Origin: Caldithrix sp.
GTDB lineage: Bacteria > Zhuqueibacterota > Zhuqueibacteria > Oceanimicrobiales > Oceanimicrobiaceae
Assembly: GCA_004357015.1 (NCBI GenBank)
Contig: SMXE01000242.1
Coordinates: 1-6,612, forward strand
DNA: 6,612 bases
Direction: 5' to 3'
Each line of letters opens with the position of its first letter. The stretch's first letter is position 1. Below, one piece after another: positions 1-6,612 of the stretch. The notes beneath the pieces were generated by a model. That model ran no database searches and was not told the DNA's origin. It saw only the letters and a list, made by a program, of their open reading frames with translations. The translations under genes were made by a program, and so were the position numbers.

Positions 1-1241
1 ATGCGGTCGGCAAGTTTTTCGGGCAGGTAGGCCTGCTCCACAAAATTCTCCGGGTAATCGTGCGGATAGAGGTAGCCTTGCCCATGGCCTTCCTGCTGCA
101 TCAGTTTGGTCGGCGCGTTACGCAGGTGCAGCGGCACAGTTTCGAGCCGATTTTCCCGCACATCCTTTTGCGCGGCGGAAATGGCCTTGTACGACGCATT
201 GCTTTTGGCCGCGGATGCCAAATAAGTCGTGGCCTGCGCCAGCACGATGCGTCCTTCCGGCATCCCGATGTACCTGATCGCGGTGAACGCGGCAGTGGCC
301 ACCACCAGCGCCTGCGGGTCCGCGTTGCCGATGTCTTCAGCAGCGAGAATGATAAGCCGGCGCGCAATGAATTTGGGATCTTCGCCCGCTTCCACCATGC
401 GCGCCAGCCAGTATAGCGCCGCGTTGGGGTCAGAACCGCGCACACTCTTGATGAATGCGGAGATAACGTCGTAGTGATAATCGCCTTTCTTGTCGTACGG
501 CGTGGCCTTGATTTGCAGCGCTTCTTTCACCAGACTTGGGTCGATTGTAATGGCGCCGTCTTTGTTCTTTGATGCAATCTGCACGGTTAGCTCCAGGGTG
601 TTGAGGGCGCTCCTGGCGTCTCCGCCGGCGAGGTTGACCAGCAACTTATCTGCGTCGTCCCGGAATTCGATCTTTCTTTCGGAAAGAATTTCATCCTGTC
701 GCAACGCGTTTTTTACAATCCCGGCCACCTCGTCGAAGGTAAGCTCATGCAAGCGGTACACGCGGCAGCGGGAGAGCAGCGGCGCATTCACTTCGAAGGA
801 AGGATTTTCCGTCGTGGCGCCGATGAGATGAACCGTGCCGTCCTCCACGCTGTGCAGCAGCGCATCCTGCTGCCCCTTGTTAAATCGGTGTATTTCGTCG
901 ATAAACAGGATGGTTCGCTTGGCAAGCTGTCGGTTCGCTTTCGCCTTTTCGAGAATCTTACGGATATCCGCCACGCCCGTGGTAACGGCGCTCACTTCAA
1001 CAAAATCTGACTTTGTTTCCTGCGCGATGATCCTGGCCAGCGTGGTCTTGCCCACACCCGGCGGCCCCCAGAAGATCATCGAGACCCACTCGTCCTTTTC
1101 CATGGCCAGCCGCAGCACCCGGCCCTCGCCAACAAGATGCTTCTGGCCGGCGAAATCATCCAGCGTCTTCGGCCGGATACGGTCGGCGAGCGGGGTGGAG
1201 CGCGAGATTTCTTCTTTAGCTTGTTGGTCGAAAAGGTTCAT
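1..1241 (-). CDS. rarA: Replication-associated recombination protein A (RarA/MgsA), AAA+ ATPase, C-terminus cut by window edge
   Basis: A continuous reading frame runs from the ATG at 1239-1241 to the left edge without a stop, giving 413 visible residues. The family is usually about 430-450 residues long, so roughly the last 20-35 are missing. AAA+ landmarks are in order: Walker A GPPGVGKTT (about 59-67), Walker B ILFIDEIHRF (111-120), sensor 1 GATTENPSFEV (141-151), arginine finger LLSRCR (155-160) and sensor 2 GGDARSALN (206-214). The C-terminal tetramerisation/MgsA region follows, with the typical PTKLMQQEGHGQGYLYPHD segment (377-395) and YLPE (405-408). RarA is a clamp-loader-like ATPase that acts at stalled replication forks and DNA ends in the cytoplasm. 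Bacterial homologues are related to eukaryotic Mgs1/WRNIP1. No strong Shine-Dalgarno is visible before the ATG (only GGTAG nearby), but the N-terminus MNLFDQQAKEE is normal for the family. The gene follows a 178-base gap, so it is probably transcribed separately from the genes to its right. Confidence 0.96.
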   Translation of the reverse strand, partial: MNLFDQQAKEEISRSTPLADRIRPKTLDDFAGQKHLVGEGRVLRLAMEKDEWVSMIFWGPPGVGKTTLARIIAQETKSDFVEVSAVTTGVADIRKILEKAKANRQLAKRTILFIDEIHRFNKGQQDALLHSVEDGTVHLIGATTENPSFEVNAPLLSRCRVYRLHELTFDEVAGIVKNALRQDEILSERKIEFRDDADKLLVNLAGGDARSALNTLELTVQIASKNKDGAITIDPSLVKEALQIKATPYDKKGDYHYDVISAFIKSVRGSDPNAALYWLARMVEAGEDPKFIARRLIILAAEDIGNADPQALVVATAAFTAIRYIGMPEGRIVLAQATTYLASAAKSNASYKAISAAQKDVRENRLETVPLHLRNAPTKLMQQEGHGQGYLYPHDYPENFVEQAYLPEKLADR

Positions 1242-1266
1242 ATGAAGAGCTACCGGTTATTACCTT

Positions 1267-1287
1267 AAAATGATTTTCTATCATTTT
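1267..1287. repeat. Small A+T-rich inverted repeat upstream of rarA
   Basis: AAAATGA (1267-1273) and TCATTTT (1281-1287) are perfect reverse complements around a 7-base loop. On the plus strand the second arm runs into further Ts, so it looks like a weak terminator in that direction, but no plus-strand gene ends nearby. On the minus strand it would sit in the rarA leader, about 26 bases before the start codon. The stem has one G-C pair and is weak. It could be an operator-like site or chance. Confidence 0.25.
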
Positions 1288-1320
1288 TTGGCAGGATATT
1301 TTTCTTCAGGGCCCAAACGT

Positions 1321-1393
1321 CACCGCAGAGTTCGCAGAGCGCGCAGAGTTTTTTGAGATCTTCTCAGCGATGATCTCTGTGTTCTCAGCGGTT
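1321..1393. repeat. Imperfect palindromic intergenic repeat made of CGCAGAG / CTCTGCG-type units
   Basis: The left arm has three copies of CGCAGAG starting at 1324, 1333 and 1342, an exact 9-base period. The right arm carries the inverted form: TTCTCAGCG at 1361-1369, CTCTGTG at 1375-1381 and TTCTCAGCG again at 1382-1390. The outer arms (1319-1339 against 1375-1395) match as reverse complements at about 15 of 21 positions. A perfect inner inverted repeat, GAGATC (1355-1360) and GATCTC (1372-1377), flanks an 11-base loop. The element lies wholly between genes. It resembles the GCAGAG-rich palindromic repeats that I recall being scattered through intergenic regions of many environmental bacterial genomes; that is recollection, not a search result. 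Only one copy is in the window, so its repetitive nature is inferred from its form. Confidence 0.6.
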
Positions 1394-1419
1394 AGCAGTT
1401 TTTACAATCTTCAGCTAAT

Positions 1420-3115
1420 CTAATCTATCCGACTCGGATCATTCCAGTAGAACTGTGTCAGCCCGAGCTCAGTCCCGAACCAGATGTAGTCACCATCCAG
1501 CAGGAGCGCATAAACGCGGTTGTCGATCAGGCCATCCGCCGTCGTAAACGTCCGCCAATACTTGCTCGCGCGGTCATACTTCATCACGCCGCTGTTGGTT
1601 GCGGCCCACACCGCTTCTTTGGCGGCGAGGACCACGTTGATATATTTGTTCGGAAAGGCCCTGCCTTCCGGCACACCAAGCCATTCGCGCTTTTCGAAAT
1701 CGAAAACATCAAGGCCGCGGGCGCTGCCAAACCAGATTTCATTTTCATAGCGTGAAATGGAGGTGATGGTCTCAGTCAGAGGCCCTTCGAATTCCACGCT
1801 GAAGCCGCCTTCGTCTTTGCTGGTATCGTAAACGTAAATACCGTCATTCGTGGCCGCCCACAGCAGATTTTCCACCAGCTCAAGATCCCGCACTTCACTA
1901 AACAGGAGGCTTTCGGGACTGATTGCCTGAATGCGGATGCTGTCTTTTTTCGCCAGACTTTTCTTGCTGATTTTGTCGATGCCACTCTCGGTTGCCACCC
2001 AGATGGTAGAATCGTCCGCGACCGCATCAAAAATAATGTTACCGGAAAGCCCATCGAAGCGATCGATCGTCAGCCATCTCCCCTTCCGAGGGTAGTAGAA
2101 CGAAAGGCCATAGTCTGTGGAAAACAAGAGCGTATCATTGTTAAGCGAAATCGAATGAATCCGGTCGCTCAGGAGTTCGCTTATGTTACGCTGCTCATAG
2201 CTGAACCAGATATCCTTGTCCAGATCCCAGGCTGTAATGCCACGATTGGTATCACTTATTTTGGAGCCAGCCATCCAGAGAACATCATCCATGAAAGTTA
2301 AAGCATCTACGGTGGCGTTGGCCAGGCCAAACTCCAGCATGTCGAGTTGCAGGGTGCGCACATCGCCGCGGCCGGCGCCCAGTCCCCAGGTGGCGATCCA
2401 CATGTTGCCCCATTGATCCTCTACAGCCGCAACCACTTCGGCACGCCGGAAATTGGAATCCTCGATGATGCCCTCGGCATTGAACAAATAGCCGCGATTG
2501 GTAAAAAACGGCGGCAGCTTCACGCCCCTCTGGGCGCGGTGGCCAAACCATCGAAGTTCGCCATTTGAGTTGTCATCGAACTTGTCGGCCAGAATAATGG
2601 GGCCGCCAAACTTGCCGGTTTCAAACTGGCGCCCGGCCCGGGACTCAAACAGAATCTTGTCTCGGCCAATTCCAATGGAGACGATTTCATCATGAAAAGG
2701 CAGCCCGAATTCATCCTTAAAAGCATTCTGCCATTGGCGGGCGGTGGACCGATAGTAGCTGACTGCACGGTGGGAGGCGCACCAGATGTAATTGGTATCA
2801 AAATCGTACGCGACTGCCCAGATCTCGTTATCCGCCAGGCCGTTGCTGGTGGTCCACGGAAAATCCCAGCGGCTCTGAAACTGATGATACCGCGTGATAC
2901 CGGAATTGCGCGTGCCAAAGTAAATGTAATCCCGCCCGACAGCGATAGAGCTCACAAACCTGGCCACGGAATAACTCACCCAGTCGCCTTCCTGGTAGGT
3001 CGGATTGGTACCCCGCTGCCTGAAATGGAGGTCCTGACTTCGAACGGATGTTGCGGGAATGATACCCGCGAGCAACAAGACGAGGGTATTAAGCCAACAC
3101 AAGCATTTCATCGGA

Positions 3116-3123
<8 letters not shown>
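1420..3123 (-). CDS. Exported beta-propeller protein (two-component regulator propeller repeats), no signalling domain
   Basis: From the ATG at 3121-3123 the product is 567 residues. The frame extends 18 codons further upstream (to 3177), but that would lie inside the end of hflX. The 3123 start gives a signal peptide straight away: basic/polar start, hydrophobic core, and a likely signal peptidase I site near VRS|QD (27-31). An alternative ATG at 3109-3111 also fits. The rest is made of repeated strands with the W-[IV]-[AG]-T-x-x-G-[LIV] signature of Reg_prop-type propellers: IYFGTRNSGI (about 67), IWCASHRAVS (113), MWIATWGLGA (241), LWMAGSK (282), LLFSTDYGLS (332), IWVATESGID (374), LWAATNDGIY (421), IWFGSARGLD (463), VWAATNSGVM (505) and IWFGTELGLT (547). 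About 10-11 units could form one large or two smaller propellers. The protein ends just after the last unit. It has no transmembrane helix, histidine kinase, DNA-binding domain or visible C-terminal sorting domain. It is probably a periplasmic or outer-surface binding or scaffold protein. Ligand and partner are unknown. Confidence 0.85.
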
Positions 3124-4450
<1,327 letters not shown>

Positions 4451-4459
4451 TTGGTACGA

Positions 4460-4466
4460 CCCCTTC
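4460..4466 (-). promoter_or_regulatory. Shine-Dalgarno site of hflX
   Basis: Read on the minus strand, GAAGGGG lies nine bases before the ATG at 4450. It decides between two possible starts: the GTG at 4468 overlaps the site and has no such site of its own at normal spacing. It is the clearest ribosome binding site in the window; the other genes have weak or no matches. Confidence 0.55.
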
Positions 4467-4489
4467 ACGAACTAAAGGAAAACATCAGG

Positions 4490-6592
4490 CTAATTCTCAT
4501 CTTTCTTCAACCACTTGTCTTTCGAAAGGACGCTTTCAAGCAGCAATAACACAAGTGTCACGGCTATCAAAGCTTTCCAAAATTCACGACCAAAGCGAGC
4601 CTGTTCCAGCGCCTGCGCCAGGTCGGCGTCGGCATCGAGCTCCACCATCTGGTCCGCTTCAATATATTTGGCCAGCTCATCCAATTCGAAAATACTGTGG
4701 TCGGACTCTTCAGGATCGTAATTGACTGCCCATTGCGCCATGACCACACCACCATTCAAAAGCCGATAGATGCCGGGTTCGCTCGTATCCTTAAATCGAA
4801 CGAAATAGCGTCCGCCTGACACTTCCGCCTTTAACTTGATCTGCGTGCCGGCGGGCGTCTCCATGAGCAAATCTGCCCCTACCCTCATTTTCTCAGAAGC
4901 AAATTTGAGCTCGCCGCCAACAACTACCTGCTCATTCTCCGCCGAAGCAGCGCCCGCCAAATAGAAAACACTCCTGTTTATCAACGGCACAAACACGCCC
5001 TTGAAAACCAGGTCAGACCAGCCACTGGACACGCTTGTGGTGATGTAGAGCACCCTGCCGTTTTGCAATTTGGATTCGAACAAAAAGGGTGCGCCGTTGC
5101 TGTACTCAATGATGGTGTCGACGGTATTGCGCGGGTTGATGTCCACTGCAAACCGTACGTGTGGCGATGCCACGACCTTCTCGCCCTCGAACACCCCTTT
5201 GAAAATCGCGTGGCTAAAGTCGATCTTGCCAAACGACAGAAACTCGTCCTCAGAGCGCTTGCCGAACCTTTCAGTGAGCACGGGCAATTTGAGTTTCCGG
5301 TGCAAGTTCTGATTGTAGTTCCGCAAGTCGACATCCGCGCCCAAAAAGATCATCAGCCCCCCGCCGGTTTTCACAAAACTCTCAACCCTCGCAACTTCAC
5401 CCATATTCAGCCCTGGTACGTTGGAAAAAATAACGACTTTGTACTGGCTAAGATCTTCGCCCGCAAAGTCTTTATGGCCGATTGTACGCATTTTGACATA
5501 GGACGCCATTTCCTTTTGCGGCCGTAGCGCCAATTTGATAAAGCGTGTATCTCTGGCTTCCTTGCCCACGAGCAGCACTGGAATCTCCTCAGAAATATGA
5601 AAAGCAAAATAGCGTCGGTTATCCGCCATCAGCGCGTCATCCTCGAGCAAAACATAGCCAGACTGAAAGCCCGTGCGCTCTGGAACTACGCGAAACAGGA
5701 GGTTGGCGGACGCTCCTGCTTCAAGGTCCACCAGGTCCTGGCCGGACCGCTTGCCGTTCACAAACAGGTGTACCAGTCGGTTGCGCACGCGCTGCTGGCT
5801 CGCGTTCCGCACCCGAACCTCGACTTCCGCGACCTTGCCCGTTTCCAGAATCTGGTTGCCAATAGTCAACCTTGAAATGCTCAAATTTTCCGAATCTGCA
5901 CCGAGGACAGACAAAACCAAAAGCCGCACATCGGCGCTCAACAGCATGTGGCCGTTGTTGTTGTCCCCAAACTTCAGACCGTTTTGCTGCATGTCGGAAA
6001 TCAGATAGATTTCTTTGTTGATGTTCTGGCTGGCGTTCATGATTTCGCTGGCAGTCTGCAGGGCATCGGCGTAATTCGTTCGGCTGAAGGAAAGTTCGGT
6101 GTTTTCGATCATCTCCCGAATCGATGCTACGTTGTATCGCGGGCCCTCGTGGGCGAACTTTGGTGGATCTTGTGGGTAAAGCAGGTACAGCTCATCCCCC
6201 TGCCGCAAAAGGGAAACCACATCCAATGCTCTGTCTCTGGCCAAATCCAGAAGTAGCCGGCCCTCAAACGCGCGACCCATACTGAGCGTGTTGTCTAAAA
6301 TAATAACCGCAGTCAGCTTCGCTCCGGACTCCAGCGACCTGGCGTCCGAGCTTTTTGACGTTGGCCGCGCAAACGCCAGCACGAGAAGAAGAATGATCAG
6401 AATGCGCAAAATCAAAAGTAAGATTTGCCGGATCTTAAGGCGGCGGATCTTCTGCTTCTGCAGCTCTTTCAGAAATCTCAGGCTGCTGAAATAAATGATC
6501 TTACTCTTCTGGCGGGTAAACAGATGGATCAGGACGGGAATAGCGACAGCAGCAAGGCCGAATAAAATGGCAGAATTCAGGAATGTGAGCAT
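4490..6592 (-). CDS. BatA-type membrane protein with VWA domain and glutamine-amidotransferase-like domain
   Basis: The product has 700 residues. The N-terminus is the BatA double-transmembrane domain: helix at about 4-25, basic linker (KELQKQKIRRLKIRQ, 42-56), second helix at 57-75 ending LAFARP. A VWA domain follows (about 93-235). Its metal-site (MIDAS) elements are visible as D100-N-T-L-S104, T172 and D200 (LISDMQQNG); the usual first Ser of DxSxS is Thr102. A beta-rich CARDB-like region (about 236-335) comes next. A class I glutamine-amidotransferase-like fold follows (about 336-540; VVIFSNVPGLN, then FVKTGGGLMIFLGAD), without a nucleophile Cys and so probably non-enzymatic. A last beta region precedes a C-terminal helix (about 671-688) and a basic tail. 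The soluble part is probably periplasmic. Bat-type proteins often sit with MoxR ATPase and DUF58 genes; those would be right of the window. The function is unproven and is usually described as envelope stress or aerotolerance-like. The start ATG (6590-6592) fits the family N-terminus exactly; only a weak AGG lies upstream. Confidence 0.9.
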   Translation of the reverse strand: MLTFLNSAILFGLAAVAIPVLIHLFTRQKSKIIYFSSLRFLKELQKQKIRRLKIRQILLLILRILIILLLVLAFARPTSKSSDARSLESGAKLTAVIILDNTLSMGRAFEGRLLLDLARDRALDVVSLLRQGDELYLLYPQDPPKFAHEGPRYNVASIREMIENTELSFSRTNYADALQTASEIMNASQNINKEIYLISDMQQNGLKFGDNNNGHMLLSADVRLLVLSVLGADSENLSISRLTIGNQILETGKVAEVEVRVRNASQQRVRNRLVHLFVNGKRSGQDLVDLEAGASANLLFRVVPERTGFQSGYVLLEDDALMADNRRYFAFHISEEIPVLLVGKEARDTRFIKLALRPQKEMASYVKMRTIGHKDFAGEDLSQYKVVIFSNVPGLNMGEVARVESFVKTGGGLMIFLGADVDLRNYNQNLHRKLKLPVLTERFGKRSEDEFLSFGKIDFSHAIFKGVFEGEKVVASPHVRFAVDINPRNTVDTIIEYSNGAPFLFESKLQNGRVLYITTSVSSGWSDLVFKGVFVPLINRSVFYLAGAASAENEQVVVGGELKFASEKMRVGADLLMETPAGTQIKLKAEVSGGRYFVRFKDTSEPGIYRLLNGGVVMAQWAVNYDPEESDHSIFELDELAKYIEADQMVELDADADLAQALEQARFGREFWKALIAVTLVLLLLESVLSKDKWLKKDEN

Positions 6593-6612
6593 CTAAAACC
6601 TAACCCGGCAAA
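6593..6612. other. Window edge upstream of the bat gene
   Basis: Twenty bases lie between the bat start and the right edge. On the minus strand they contain two TAG triplets, one directly abutting the ATG, so an upstream gene could end here with almost no gap. The stretch is too short to identify that gene or any promoter. Confidence 0.3.

Larger units (their letters stand above)
1242..1419. other. Intergenic region between the propeller gene and rarA
   Basis: This is the only non-coding stretch of note. It must hold the end of the propeller transcript and any rarA promoter. It contains a palindromic repeat (about 1321-1393) and a small A+T-rich inverted repeat (1267-1287). I looked on the minus strand for -35/-10 boxes and for the Bacteroidota-type TTTG / TAnnTTTG promoter, and found nothing convincing. 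No T-rich tract follows a G+C-rich stem in the minus-strand direction, so no classical intrinsic terminator for the propeller gene is visible. Confidence 0.7.

Noticed and set aside
60..1245. Several overlapping open frames on the plus strand, and one out of frame on the minus strand (101-445)
   Set aside because: The uninterrupted RarA frame with all AAA+ motifs covers this stretch, so these are shadows.
1324..1348. Possible CRISPR-like or tandem repeat array
   Set aside because: The unit is only 9 bases with no spacers and three copies, and it forms one arm of a palindrome. It has nothing of a CRISPR array's geometry.
1355..1377. GAGATC/GATCTC hairpin as an intrinsic terminator for the propeller gene
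   Set aside because: Read on the minus strand the stem is followed by a run of As, not Ts, and the stem is short. It is better explained as part of the palindromic repeat.

Overview
The window holds four protein genes, all on the minus strand and read from right to left: a BatA-type von Willebrand factor A (VWA) membrane protein (6592 to 4490), the ribosome-associated GTPase HflX (4450 to 3116), an exported beta-propeller protein (3123 to 1420) and, after a gap of 178 bases, the AAA+ ATPase RarA/MgsA (from 1241, running off the left edge). There are no tRNA or rRNA genes, no CRISPR array and no transposase. Nothing convincing is coded on the plus strand.

The organism looks like a member of the Fibrobacterota-Chlorobiota-Bacteroidota (FCB) neighbourhood, for example Calditrichota, candidate division KSB1 or Ignavibacteria-like lineages. 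Three things suggest this: the BatA-type VWA protein, the exported 'two-component regulator propeller' protein, and the weak Shine-Dalgarno signals before most starts. Base composition is intermediate (about half G+C). This placement is inference from gene content; no marker gene here settles it.

The bat gene, hflX and the propeller gene form a compact array. There are 39 bases between bat and hflX, and an 8-base overlap between hflX and the propeller gene, so they are probably co-transcribed. They do not form an obvious pathway: one is a membrane-anchored VWA protein facing the periplasm, one a cytosolic ribosome-splitting or ribosome-rescue GTPase, and one a secreted propeller of unknown ligand.

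The only sizeable non-coding stretch, 1242-1419, contains an imperfect palindrome (about 1321-1393) built from short CGCAGAG / CTCTGCG-type units. It resembles a dispersed intergenic repeat. rarA lies beyond it and is probably a separate transcription unit.

Most of the window is ordinary housekeeping and envelope content. The features most worth a second look are the palindromic repeat, the stand-alone propeller coupled to hflX, and the domain make-up of the VWA protein. I do not see a clearly new biological system here.
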